Source: Skeletonema tropicum
Taxonomy: Eukaryota > Bacillariophyta > Thalassiosirophyceae > Thalassiosirales > Thalassiosiraceae
Assembly (NCBI GenBank): GCA_037178625.1
Contig: JAWZXG010000032.1
Span: 94,772 to 158,771, forward strand
Direction: 5' to 3'
Length of the DNA: 64,000 bases
Shown here: one piece after another, positions 21,178 to 31,522 of the stretch
How the letters are laid out: each line of letters opens with the position of its first letter
Numbering within the stretch: position 1 is the first letter of the stretch
The notes under the pieces: generated by a model
Told to the model about the DNA's origin: nothing
The model's database searches: none
Seen by the model: the letters and a program-made list of their open reading frames with translations, nothing else
Made by a program: the position numbers and the translations under genes

Positions 21178-23331
21178 ATTGTTGTCCGTGTATTTTTGTT
21201 TTTATTGGCGTCAGTAGGAAGATTTCAATCTCTTGCTTTAACAATCTCTCGAGAGGTGGCGATGTTAGATAGTGTTGTTAGCAGGCAGTAAGTAGATAAG
21301 TAGCAACACCTTTGTCATTGTTCATTTCATTGTCAATGTCATTGTGTGTTGGTTTGGTGTTTGATTTGATTTTGGAGGATTTTGTATTTGTGGCTACACG
21401 GTAGGGGTTTTAGGTTATTTGGTATGCACGTAGTTTGCGTGATAGGGCTTTCTATGAGGAAAGTACAATAGGACACTTGTTGGCTGAAGTGACTTCTTAT
21501 TAACGAGTTGAGGGTTTCATCGCGGCAACTAGTGTTGGGTTATGACTTGGACTGGCTGGGTTTGTTTTACGAACGAGTAAATAGGTGTGTCTTCCGATGC
21601 TACAGATTGGTTCTTCAACCGATGCGATGCTTCTTTTTCACGTGCTCCTGCCGTTATTGAAGCAAAAACATCCACCGCCCATCCGTCCAAAACAGTGAAG
21701 AATGTTATGAATGATGTTGATGTGAGGAGGATGAGATTGATAGCCCGAGTTGTCTGAAACGACTGTACCAATGAGGATAAGACACAGATACGACGATGTA
21801 TCATGGGTTCCTCACCCTCACAGTACAGGCAGTAGCAGCATAATCACATCTAATGTCATTGTTTGGTGTGGGGGATGTGGGTTGTGGGTTGTGGCTAATG
21901 GCTAATAAAACCAATAAGAGTTGATGTGGTCTTAGGTTATCTCCTACGCACGTTCACGTAGGTTCCGTGGTAGAGCTTTTTATGGGAAAAGTGTGAATGA
22001 GGGACGATTGTTGGCTGTGAATATCTATTGAATATTATCATATGTACAATTTAGTAATGAGTAGAGAAGATCATTGAATCAACTAGTGTTGGGTGATGAC
22101 TTGGACTGTGGGCCTTTGCCTTTGTGTTCTTCATAGAGAGAGAGAGAGAATGGACGAAGCGAAGCTGTGACTGTGAGTGTGAGTCCGGCTGATCCGTTTG
22201 CAAGGCGAAACAGATTTCTCTGCCGAATAGCTGGACGTAGGAGCAAGGTGAATGGGCCGGAGCTTCTACCTGAGCCGCCGTAGTGGCAGTTGGCTTGATT
22301 TGATTTCCAGAAAAGTTGTGGGCTTGTTGGAGTTGGAGTCTGCCGGGTGGCCGCTGAACGCGTTGGGGAATTTGTAGTTGTTTGGCGTAGAGGAAAAGTG
22401 ATTCATTGTGGGGATGAGCAGTCCTAGATTAGAAGAGTTCTCCGTCTCCAGTGAAGATTGATTCCATGTTGCGTCGGTGTCGGTGCGGTTGATGCCATGC
22501 CTCGTTGAAACTCAACTTCTCTCAAGATGAGGTTTTGTGCCACTGCTACATACCTCTCTAGAGAGAGAGACTCCAGATAGAGACGGAGAAGGGCATGTAT
22601 GGAGTTGTGCAACTCCATACAGAAGTAAAATTTTTGAGAGAAGTCTTGGCTCTCGCGTCTTAACTCTTTCTCGGCAGACCTCATTTTACCTCACGAAGGG
22701 CAGTCACCCATAACTACGCCAATATTAGCCCGATTTTAATGATTCCAAGAGCAGTATTATTTTCAGTAGGGTGGTTGTGAATAGTCTGCCCAATATTGTG
22801 TTGTGATTCCATTGCCAACAGCCGATAGAAAGGGTATTGCTGCATCACGGGTGTCGGCATCAACGTGAAAATCACTTAAAAAAAAAACACCGGCTACCTA
22901 CGTAAGGTTTGTAGAAGTACGTAGGAAAGTTGTAATAGCACGTTTTAGTACATATTATGCGTGAAGATACTCGGAATCTACATGAAATTTGTAGTTCGGC
23001 TCCAGTTTGACCGCGGTATAGCCTATTGCATCATTGAACACTATTACACCAAAGTTTTGTACTTTGTGTTCTGAAAAAATCCCTAGCAAATATGCAGATT
23101 TAGCAGATTTTTGTGAGGTAGGAAACTTATTAGGCCGAGGCCAATATTGTGAGTATAAACTATAGATTGATTATTTTCCGATGGAAGAAGACATGCTCGA
23201 ATCGATTTCACCTTGTACGGTCGTTAAAATTGATCACATATAACATGCTAAACGCTCTGCCAATATAGTGAGTTTTTTGGACGCCATGCTTGTTAGCACT
23301 TTTGTTTATCCGTCGTACAGTTTTTGTCCCC
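21178..23331. other. Gene-free 2.1 kb with a diverged duplication
   Basis: No convincing gene. About 21360-21560 and 21890-22110 are diverged direct copies, both ending in AACTAGTGTTGGG followed by ATGACTTGGACTG. Short dinucleotide runs (GA) occur near 22135 and 22565. Near 22895 there is a small inverted repeat (CTACCTACGTA ... TACGTAGG). The 91- and 86-codon minus frames here show no recognisable features. Confidence 0.5.
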
Positions 23332-23935
23332 ATATCCCAACCATTTTGAAAACGGTACTTTTGTACCGTTTTGCTGTTGGGCTCAGGACCCGTAGGCATT
23401 GAAAACGGTACTTTTGTACCGTTTTCAAACTCCAACTTGTTAGCGCGCAAAGCTAGGCAGCTCCTAACGGCGTTTTTTCAAAAAACCTGTAGCTAGGGTA
23501 AAAGAATTTCAAACAGGTGAAATTTCACAACTAGAACTTTCCGGAAACTTTCAGGGTGCAACTTGTCACAATTTTGGCCAAAAATGAAATTTCACAAAAG
23601 TTCTGGCGGGAACGGGACATCAATCATCTGGCAGGAACGGACTTGTGAGAAAGATGGTCGAGTGGTATGTGCCCTTGGATGATGATGGTTCTGATGAGAT
23701 GGGGAAGAGAGTGTTGAAGGATTTCGAGGAGTTTGATACTCAAACCAATGGCTGATTTGAATCCTTCCCAGATCCCCTTCCACAAATTCCATCTTCGTCT
23801 TCGGAGGATCTGCAAAGAAACAACAAGTTTTTTGGTATCAAAGATGTGGTAGAGTATGTGGAAACAACCGGTGCTATTTCTGGACGCTTGGGATGGTTTG
23901 AGTGTTATGCAGGGACGTCTGACTTCTATCGTTTG

Positions 23936-24790
23936 ATGATATAACAGAAATTTTAAAGTACGTCTGATTAGCCCTCTAGGGGCGAAATTATGACTAACCA
24001 ACATGTGCGCTGTGTCGGTAGCATTGATAGTGCTCTATACTGCCTCCACAACTGTTTCTCAGATCGCACTCCAAGCCAGAAGACCTAAATAGTCTCCTGG
24101 CCAGGATTAGTTCAACCATACGGTTGTTTACGTCGTCGATTTCTCGAGTTCATTGAGGGCTGCGTCTATTGTCGGCTGTCCCTCCTCACGATACAATACT
24201 ACTCTATTTGCGTGTTCCTCGGCTTCATCAGCCACACGTTGCCGCTGAGGTGGCGGTAGTGGTGGGCCGAATTCATTGAAGTAGAACGATAAAGTTCGTT
24301 GACTTTTCTTCCGCTGTTCTGCTCGCATCTCGACCGCTTGCCTGCCTATCTTGAGGTGATGCACCCACATTCGCCTAGTAGCCAAATCCATATTGCTTAT
24401 TTCGTCAATACTATGATTTGCCCACCGTTGGTGAAAGCCTGGCGGCATCTCCTCTCGATGTTGACTGTACCATACCAATTGCTCTGCTAAATGTGCACTT
24501 TCTATTTGCTTGTCAAATGACTGAGTTCCATGAGCTAGCCTGTTTCGCTCATGCCACTGCGGTAGTGCAACTTCATACCAGATCAATTTTTGGAGTTGAT
24601 AGAACTGCTGGTGGGCGTCCCCACGATGAGTACTCTCCAATGCTTGATACCATTCTTTTACCAGATATCCTCTGAAGAAGTCATCCCACCCGAGGTCACG
24701 TTGTGCTTCCAGTGCTTCCTGGATCCTCGGGCATTCTGATGTGGTTCGAATCTCGCCTCCGTTTGCATATTGTTCTACCAAATTTGCCAC
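23936..24790 (-). mobile_element. 5'-truncated LINE fragment, 855 bp
   Basis: Nearly identical to 57751-58605, including the 3' terminus ATAACAGAAATTTTAAAGTA (plus-strand view). It is flanked by TCTATCGTTTG at 23925-23935 and 24791-24801, an 11-bp target duplication inside the hAT-like transposase frame. It carries the 3' ORF part (24128-24790, starting ANLVEQYANGG), matching the end of the longer copy with a few substitutions. Confidence 0.9.
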
Positions 24791-24801
24791 TCTATCGTTT
24801 G

Positions 24802-25029
24802 GTTGCCAAGCCTCTTCTGTCTATGGGAACTGTAGGATCGATGGATTGTGAACGTAGGGCCAAACCTTTGAAGAACACCATTCTTACAAAGGATCGATAT
24901 AGGATGTTGGATCCAACTGGTGTTGCACTTCTTCGAGGATACGAGAACCTTCGTCATATCATGCATGCGAAGAAGATGCTTGGAAAGAGGATTGCAGACT
25001 CTCTTCACTACGTAGAAACTCGAGAATGA
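24802..25029 (+). pseudogene. C-terminal piece of a hAT-like transposase
   Basis: Removing the LINE insertion joins GACTTCTATCGTTTG to GTTGCCAAGC in frame (DFYRL then VAKPLL). The frame continues 75 residues to TGA at 25027-25029. The upstream part (about 23640-23935) has at least one stop (TGA in CAATGGCTGATTTG). The gene is dead. Confidence 0.55.
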
Positions 25030-25431
25030 TGGTGGGGCAGGGGTGCGAGAATATTTTGTAGAGAGAATTAGTTTGGGAAATAAGCTAGTGAAATTTGAAA
25101 CTGAAATTCCTTGACATTCCTTGACATTTCACCCTGAAAATTCCAAGAAATTCAAAAAGGGTGAAATTCTTGTACCCTACCTGTAGCCCTTGTACGCAAT
25201 AAAAATACCTATAGGCCACACAATGGAATATGCTTTATTCTAACAAAATACACGAGGCCTATTACCTTTTTTGAAAACGGTACAAAAGTACCGTTTTGCC
25301 TCTCACGTAGAAACATACCAGAGCTCTACACAAAACGGTACAAAAGTACCGTTTTCAAAAAATGGTTGGGATATGGGGACAAAATCCATTTTGGTCCCCA
25401 CTCGCGATGGGGCTCAAAATTTTTTGTCCCC

Positions 25432-25756
25432 ATATCCCAAACCATTTTGAAAACGGCAGTTTACTGCCGTTTTCAAGTTGTGCTCAGTACCCATACGGCT
25501 TGAAAACGGCAGTTCACTGCCGTTTTCAAAGCTAGAGCGAGTAGAGTGCAGCTCCTTTTGTGTTTTCCCCTCAAAAAACATGTAGTCCTTCAACGCAAGA
25601 AAGTAACTGAAGGCCACACATCACACTAACTAAATGTTACCTATTTGCGTGAGGCCTAAAGGCTTTTTTGAAAACGGCAGTAAACTGCCGTTTTGCCTCT
25701 CACGTAGAAACATACCGAGCTCTACAGAAAACGTTTTCAAAAAATGGTTGGGATAT
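25432..25756. mobile_element. Barcoded palindrome element 2 (GGCAG type)
   Basis: Same ends as element 1 (ATATCCCAAACCATTTTGAA; GGTTGGGATAT) and the same subterminal text (CCTCTCACGTAGAAACATAC; GAGCTCTACA). The hairpins are at 25450-25473 (loop TTTA), 25503-25526 (loop TTCA) and 25671-25694 (loop TAAA), all with stem GGCAG/CTGCC. At the fourth position (25728-25737) only AAAACGTTTT remains, i.e. the 14-bp core is cleanly missing. The outer flanks are TTTTTTGTCCCC and GGGGACAAAAAA, as for element 1. Length 325 bp, non-coding. Confidence 0.9.
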
Positions 25757-25932
25757 GGGGACAAAAAATCACTCGGTGGTGATAGCCATGCTACACCAAT
25801 ACTACGCCGATCCTCCCCGTTCAAAGACCAATATTATTCCATTTAGTTAGTTTAGAGTGTATCTGCAACTTGGGTTGATGAGATTCCATCCACATGCCGA
25901 GATGTTGGGGGGTCAAATCAGATGCATCGGCG
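25757..25932. other. Spacer between palindrome element 2 and the large LTR element
   Basis: Short stretch with no gene. It ends in TTGAT (25933-25937), the left target duplication of the LTR element. Confidence 0.6.
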
Positions 25933-25937
25933 TTGAT

Positions 25938-26299
25938 TGACGAACGGGAGCTTGGACAAGGCTTGGATATGGATTCTAGTACTTGCTGGTACGGCATTGA
26001 GATATGTATCTTTGAGGGTAGGTACGACACGTATGAGGGGCAGAGAAGTTCTCGGCACTTCCGAAGAGGTTTTAGGCAGCAAAAGATATCAGAGAGAGGG
26101 ATTTTGGAGGGAAAACTCCAACAATGACGATTGTATCCAAGATAAGGATGTTTCTTGGATGATTGTTTTCCAAGATAAGGAAAGCTCATAATTCGAATCT
26201 TTAAATGTAAACGCAAGTTAACAACGACTATGTGTGGCAACACATCAATTCGCTTCTAGCAAAAGCATAGATAGAGTCAAGTTTTGACACCATCTGTCA
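25938..26299 (+). repeat. 5' LTR of composite element
   Basis: 362 bp, TG...CA ends. It differs from the 3' LTR at GGGATTTTGG against GGGCTTTTGG and at GACTATGTGT against GACTACGTGT. The sequence just after it (GATTTCCAGTCGTCGG) should hold the primer-binding site, but no clear match to a tRNA 3' end was recognised. Confidence 0.9.
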
Positions 26300-26774
26300 G
26301 ATTTCCAGTCGTCGGATTCTACTTTTATTCCATTACGGAATCGAGTGAGCCGACTGCTGCCTTCGCACCTACGACATCCCTACTCCCATCGATTTGAGGA
26401 CCCCGTGTGTGTGACTCCGCGTTGCACCCTGTAAGCGATCTATTGGACAAAGTGAGTACATGACCGTAGCAAAGCGGTGAAGTGTGTAAATCAGCTCAAG
26501 ACTATCTCAATTACTACCGAAGAGCTTCGGTGAGATTTGTTTGGAAATTCCCCAACCTGACTCCGTGTTGGCAATAAGGAATAAAGATTCCTGTACTCTT
26601 CATTAGCGAGGAGAGGCAGAATATGCAGCGTGAACTGCGGGTGACTCCGTGTTGCCCTAAGCACATCAGCAAGTGCAACCCTGTAATTTCCTAATAGAGT
26701 ATTGAACGGTTGACAAATACTTATTGGGCATATCAAAAATTTATTACAGTTTTATTTCGGCGCAGTTTTGAATC

Positions 26775-28556
26775 ATGAGGAAAGCAACCCATGAAAAGTT
26801 ACTAAAGCATCTCTTTTGTGATGAGTTAGATGACGATGGATTTGTAGCAGACGCTATCGCTGTTCGTAGTAAAAATACGTCCAGAGATTTTCTAGATAAA
26901 ATTGATGATTTAAACGAGGTAAACAGCGTGAAGAACCGGAGTGGGAAGATGATTCAAATGGATCCAACGCTAAGACACATCCTGCACCAGTGGTTGAACA
27001 ACAATACTATCGTGCATGAGCACTTGAATTCCAAAGGCATCACAACCTTGGGGCAGTTCAAGCAGTTGATCAGCGATCCCAACATGGTGAATTTGATCAA
27101 AGACAAAACAGGAGCAAGTATTTCGGATGAACTTAGGGAGAGGTTGAGCGAAGTCCTATCCTACATGAATCAGCTCCAGATGTTGCATGGACCCATCTCC
27201 AAGGTTGGTGTTTACGACTTCATGCAGAAAACCAGCGATGACTTCGATCAGTGGTTCGACGCAGCTGTCCCTTTCGTTACCTACGACGAGGCCAAGGCCA
27301 AACTTCACCAACGTAGGCTTATTCAAATTCAGCAACATACGGGATATTTTGGGCAATATCATTCCTACTCTTTGGATGATGATCTGGATGACGATGATGA
27401 CGTTCCAGGGGTGGAATTATGTAAACCATCTTCTCCTGGCGACTACACGGACGATATTTCAACACCTAATCTTGCATCGGACTGCAGTAACCGATTTCCT
27501 ACGGCAGAAAAGTCCACCTTCTCAACAACTACAACAAACCGCAACTTCGCCTTTATTGATGCACGTTCCAACTACGACAACATGAACTGTTTGTTGTTTT
27601 CCTCCGCTTCTAACATCACTGCTGTGCCCCGCCTGACAGTAGCAAAGCAAGCGTTTGAAGCGCAATCAAAACTGTTCGATAGAGGGATTCCATCCGTAGT
27701 TTCTCCAGCGAGCCTGATGGCCGCGAAGCGTTTCTTTGACGAGCAATCAAAGCTCTTCGACAGAGGCAATCCATCCACAGACTTGATTTCGACTGGGTTG
27801 AGCGAGGCTGGTTTGGTTCATGAGGAGGCTCAATGCATCTTCAACTGTCGTTGCGGACAAATTCGATTTTGGGTTCGCAAGCATCTGGGAGGTTATCCCT
27901 ATCTGTGTCAAGATTTAGAGGGCTATCCCTTACTATCTACCAGCTGCTCCCATCCCACTACGATCAGACTTAAGGTGACTCATCTTGATCTTGGTACTAT
28001 AGAGGGTACTGGTGAACAATGTGAATCTGTTGCTACTCCTGACGGAGATCTTTGCATCCATCGTTGGCAACGACCGCATTGTACATTTAATTATGGGCCT
28101 GCTTGCAAGTGGTACAGCGACGTCAACTTCCTTCCAACAGCAATTGATATTCGTCAGCCTCTACGTTTCCCATTTGGTGATAACAATGATAGACACAATG
28201 ATGTTGGTTTTGCAACTAATGAAATGTTTGAGCACAAGACTGTTCATGAGGTTGGGGAGTGTGTGTACATGACTGCTGTCAGTTCTTATGTACTTATTTC
28301 TTCGGCAAATGTGCAATATTTGAAGAGAGCTGGTAATATTGATGGGGGATGTTTCATAGTGATGATTACTGATGGGGGAAGATTGATCGGATGGAATATC
28401 ACTGGCTACATATCTGATAGCAACAACGTCAGTGGAAGATTGGAGACGGATGATTTAGTTGGGAAGAAAGATGGGGAGCTAGGACGAAAAGAGGTGGAAC
28501 TTGGAGATAATGCCATCGATATTGTTGGATACGTTGATGATACTGGTCAGGAGTGA
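26775..28556 (+). CDS. Gag-N-like ORF of composite LTR element
   Basis: 593 residues. The first ~170 share a pattern with the N-terminus of the Gag protein at 31523-34408: GI.T....., then N..K...G, then LSYMNQLQ against LSYVNELQ, and a FD.W.D-type segment. This suggests a related Gag head. Around residues 290-335 there is an internal duplication (AKQAFEAQSKLFDRG and AAKRFFDEQSKLFDRG). The Cys-containing C-terminal half was not recognised. It overlaps the next ORF by 56 bases in another frame, which could allow frameshifting but may simply be a decayed junction. Probably a capsid-type protein, no longer accompanied by a full pol. Confidence 0.6.
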   Translation: MRKATHEKLLKHLFCDELDDDGFVADAIAVRSKNTSRDFLDKIDDLNEVNSVKNRSGKMIQMDPTLRHILHQWLNNNTIVHEHLNSKGITTLGQFKQLISDPNMVNLIKDKTGASISDELRERLSEVLSYMNQLQMLHGPISKVGVYDFMQKTSDDFDQWFDAAVPFVTYDEAKAKLHQRRLIQIQQHTGYFGQYHSYSLDDDLDDDDDVPGVELCKPSSPGDYTDDISTPNLASDCSNRFPTAEKSTFSTTTTNRNFAFIDARSNYDNMNCLLFSSASNITAVPRLTVAKQAFEAQSKLFDRGIPSVVSPASLMAAKRFFDEQSKLFDRGNPSTDLISTGLSEAGLVHEEAQCIFNCRCGQIRFWVRKHLGGYPYLCQDLEGYPLLSTSCSHPTTIRLKVTHLDLGTIEGTGEQCESVATPDGDLCIHRWQRPHCTFNYGPACKWYSDVNFLPTAIDIRQPLRFPFGDNNDRHNDVGFATNEMFEHKTVHEVGECVYMTAVSSYVLISSANVQYLKRAGNIDGGCFIVMITDGGRLIGWNITGYISDSNNVSGRLETDDLVGKKDGELGRKEVELGDNAIDIVGYVDDTGQE

Positions 28557-30456
28557 TCGTTGCGACGCATGTGCGCCTGTTTCCGTTGAAGACGGTGATT
28601 ATCTTGCTTCGCAAGTGGAACGGCACTCAGAGTTCGATGACTGCTCTATTCAAGACATCGAGGTGGCACCTACTTTTATGCACGCATGTGGAGAGGATCT
28701 CGTGTTGTCATCATTAACGGTTGACAAGGTGGTGATACGCAAGAGTGATAATGATGACAGGAGCATCTTTCGATTGGCGGTTGCAGCATTTGGACAGGAT
28801 TACTGCTCCTCGGCGCTTGGATTTCGAAAGGGCTATTGCTCCGCAGTGATTGGATTTGGAAAGTACTCTTTGCAGCCACGTAATTTTGGAACCAGTGTGA
28901 CGTTCATTGAATTTATTGAAGATCTTGGACGACTTGTGACGGGCGTCGATCCCACTGCTGGAGCCGCATATATGCAGGTCATGCCTCGCATCAACATACA
29001 TTACTCCAACTGTGTTGCCCGTAATGATGGGGGAGAGATGATGCGGAGACTGTTTGACTCTTTTGGCGCGGACATCATGCATGAAAGCCAGCACGACAAG
29101 ACTTCTGGTTGTGATGGGACTCTGATTGTCAAACTACTTTCACGATGGGGAGCTGCATCTGGTAATATTACGGTACCTTGGATGGGTTCGATGGGACGCA
29201 ACGATTCTGACTACTCAACGTTGAAGTTTATTAGATTATGGGATAGTAAGATACTATTGGAGGAGGTATTGGCCAAGGAAAAGTTATTGAGAAAGAAAAT
29301 CGTTGGAGATATCACGTACGATAAGCACTCTTGGGGAGTAGATTTCACGCCGACCGAGATGATGATAAAGCGTATGGTCAACGACAATGATAGAAATATT
29401 GTGGGAACCGCTGTAATGACGTTGTCCAGCTTCCGTGCACAACCAAGGAAAGGTCATCTCGATAGGATCAAGAGAGTCTATGGATATCTCTGCAAGATGA
29501 GGAATGGAGACATTCGGTACAAGACTGATATGCCTGTTATCTCAGGTTTCAATTTCCTCAAAAGGGATTGGCCCAGTACGCCCTATGCCAGAACTCGCGA
29601 GGAGTACTCCAAGAATCCTCCACCAGCTTGTGGGAAGCCTGACTTGATGACTAGTTTTGTGGATGCCAACCTAATGCATGATATTCGCAGTGGAAAATCT
29701 GTCACAGGCGCACTTCACTTCCTCAATAAGACTCCTTTTGATTGGTTTTCGAAGAAGCAGAATACTGTCGAAACAGCTACGTACAGATCCGAGAACAACG
29801 CAGCGGGAACAGCTATCAGGCAAATCAGGGCTAACAAGACCCTCCTTCAGTTCCTCGGAGTACCTTTGCATGGAACCCCGATTCTACTATTGGGTGACAA
29901 TGAGTCTTTAGTGTCAAGTGGAGTTAATCCTGACTTCAAGAATCGCAAGAGGCATTTGGTATTATCATACCATTACATCCGTGAGAATGTAGCAGTTGGT
30001 TGCATCAGGTTTGCGAATTTTGGGTCATCTATCTTGGGATCCATTGCGAAGTTAGTTCAAATCATTGAGGATTCTCAAAGCGGGCTCAAGGCGAAAGTTG
30101 GAGATCTTCTTGGACATCAGGTACCTCGGAACTATCAACGAGACGAAGGTATTGATCGAGACAATGGGGAGATCAAATGGCAGGATACGAAGAATCTGAA
30201 ATGTAACAACTTGGAGACATTTGCTGAAGAGAGAAATTCATTCTACAACATTGCACTCGACGGATACAAGAAGGCTACACTCCACAAACTCAAGTTGGAT
30301 GCGTTGAGAAGTTCGTCTCTGGATTATTATTGGAATCATTGGATTGAATTACCTTGTGGTGATGGTGACATCGACAACGAAGAACTACGATACGTCAACA
30401 ACAATAGTCTTAATCGGCCCTCGGGGCCCCCGTTCATGGAGTGCAGAGCAGCGTAA
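28501..30456 (+). CDS. Copia-type Pol remnant: RT end plus RNase H
   Basis: 651 residues. The C-terminal half matches the end of Copia-family Pol. An RT-connection segment (HLDRIKRVYGYLCKM) precedes an RNase H domain. Its acidic residues are visible in SFVDANLMHD (Asp), TATYRSENNAAG (Glu) and LLGDNESLV (Asp), and FDWFSKKQNTVE corresponds to the usual W.S.KQ..V stretch. The N-terminal half is unfamiliar, and the RT palm (YVDD), integrase and protease are absent. This is consistent with a large internal deletion that fused an unrelated or highly diverged segment to RNase H. Confidence 0.7.
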   Translation: MEIMPSILLDTLMILVRSDRCDACAPVSVEDGDYLASQVERHSEFDDCSIQDIEVAPTFMHACGEDLVLSSLTVDKVVIRKSDNDDRSIFRLAVAAFGQDYCSSALGFRKGYCSAVIGFGKYSLQPRNFGTSVTFIEFIEDLGRLVTGVDPTAGAAYMQVMPRINIHYSNCVARNDGGEMMRRLFDSFGADIMHESQHDKTSGCDGTLIVKLLSRWGAASGNITVPWMGSMGRNDSDYSTLKFIRLWDSKILLEEVLAKEKLLRKKIVGDITYDKHSWGVDFTPTEMMIKRMVNDNDRNIVGTAVMTLSSFRAQPRKGHLDRIKRVYGYLCKMRNGDIRYKTDMPVISGFNFLKRDWPSTPYARTREEYSKNPPPACGKPDLMTSFVDANLMHDIRSGKSVTGALHFLNKTPFDWFSKKQNTVETATYRSENNAAGTAIRQIRANKTLLQFLGVPLHGTPILLLGDNESLVSSGVNPDFKNRKRHLVLSYHYIRENVAVGCIRFANFGSSILGSIAKLVQIIEDSQSGLKAKVGDLLGHQVPRNYQRDEGIDRDNGEIKWQDTKNLKCNNLETFAEERNSFYNIALDGYKKATLHKLKLDALRSSSLDYYWNHWIELPCGDGDIDNEELRYVNNNSLNRPSGPPFMECRAA

Positions 30457-30838
30457 CAGGGGGCCGCAGGTGCCCTTCTATTACAGGTGGGAAAATTCAT
30501 TATTTTTCACCCCCATTATTCTACAGAGTTATAGGTAGGAATCAGTACATGTGTTTTTTAGTGAGAAGGTTTACTTTAGGGACACGTAGAGTCCTCGGTA
30601 GAGACTACCGGCGAAGGATCTGTATGTGTTCCTATGTAGAAAGCAAGAAGTACCTGTTGAAAGCGAGAAATTTACTGTACTAAAGCCGCTTTTTGAGCAT
30701 CTAAATCGGTCTGTACGAGAAAGAAATACAGGTTTTACACGGCGTTAGTCGATTTAGTTTTTGTCTTTCTTCGTCGCGAGAAAATGTCTTTTTGTAAAAC
30801 TGTGCTTGATATATCGAATCGTGCGCTTGCAGATGTTT
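30457..30838. other. Non-coding part of composite element before nested element
   Basis: No gene. It contains an inverted repeat, CTAAATCG (30698) ... CGATTTAG (about 30751), with AGAAAGA/TCTTTCT inside. It also has GTAAAACTGTGC (30793), a half-match to the 27-bp palindromes further right. Confidence 0.5.
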
Positions 30839-31126
30839 TGACACAGGATGCGATATTTCGCGTATGTACGGATTCTATACAGTTATGTTATGGTAGGGTA
30901 TCTAAGATACATTGTATGTAAGAGGTTGCGCTTTGAGAGGCTTTTGAAGCAAATCACGCTTGATCTCATAGAGAGGAAAAGAAATAAAATAAACAACAGT
31001 CAATTGACGCATCGGAACGATTTCTGAGGAGAAATCTGGAGCAATCCACTTCCTTGTTGGAGAGATCTGACAGAACCGCTATTACTACGCAACCCTCTTA
31101 CTGCTGCAAGTCTGCGCAAGTTAAGA
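30839..31126 (+). repeat. 5' LTR of Gag-only element
   Basis: 288 bp, preceded by target repeat TGTTT. Followed by GATTAATCAGTCGTCG, where the primer-binding site should be. Confidence 0.9.
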
Positions 31127-31522
31127 GATTAATCAGTCGTCGTGTAGTTTCTATCTTCAATCAAATCTGGTTGAATATTTGAGCTTCCGGCGTTTCCACC
31201 GAAGTAAGTTAGACAAGTATGTTTCACACCTTCTGTGGCTGTTAATTTGTCGCTGCCAACCTGAATTCTCGGGAGTTTGGTCATAGGTCTTCCCATCAGC
31301 AACCTGTAGGGCAGATAGAGCTTCAGCGAGTGGACTTCTAACACAGCCACAATCTGAGGACGGGCGTGGACCCACAACGGAGCAAGTCTGTTTCAACCTG
31401 TGACTTACCAAAGCGAAGGAAACGTCTAACTAAATCTAGATTCATTTCTGTTCGATTGGGAGAACAAAACCTAGTTACAGTAACACTTTTATCGTCTTCA
31501 TCACGGTCACACAACTTCAATT

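Larger units (their letters stand above)
23494..25178 (+). mobile_element. hAT-like DNA transposon nested in palindrome element 1
   Basis: The terminal inverted repeats are TAGGGTAAAAGAATTTCA at left and the inverse of AGGGTACAAGAATTTCA at right. They are flanked by ACCTGTAGC at 23485-23493 and 25179-25187, a 9-bp (or 8-bp) target duplication. The subterminal DNA is full of GAAATTTCAC-type repeats. The interior has a broken plus-strand transposase-like frame (about 23640-23935, resuming at 24802). Its C-terminus, with ERRAKPLKNTILTKDRYRML then ENLRHIM, resembles the hAT dimerisation region. Target size and C-terminus both point to hAT, but catalytic residues were not identified. Confidence 0.65.
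23332..25374. mobile_element. Barcoded palindrome element 1 (GGTAC type), split by nested insertions
   Basis: The ends are inverted repeats: ATATCCCAACCATTTTGAAA at left, and its inverse ending GGTTGGGATAT at right. Inside each end lie two hairpins of the form AAAACG-core-CGTTTT: 23349-23372 and 23402-23425 with core GGTACTTTTGTACC (TTTT loop), 25274-25297 and 25332-25355 with the inverse (AAAA loop). Removing the 1685-bp nested element and one 9-bp target repeat leaves about 349 bp, the same size as elements 2 and 3. The outer flanks are TTTTTGTCCCC and GGGGACAAAA. It has no coding capacity of its own. Confidence 0.85.

Noticed and set aside
24740..24775. GGTTCGAATCTCGC resembling a tRNA T-arm
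   Set aside because: It lies in the LINE coding region, with no acceptor, D-arm or anticodon stem at proper spacing.
30415..30435. GGCCCTCGGGGCCCCC resembles the GC palindrome in the LINE leader
   Set aside because: Only a 13-base match with no flanking similarity; likely chance in a short GC palindrome.
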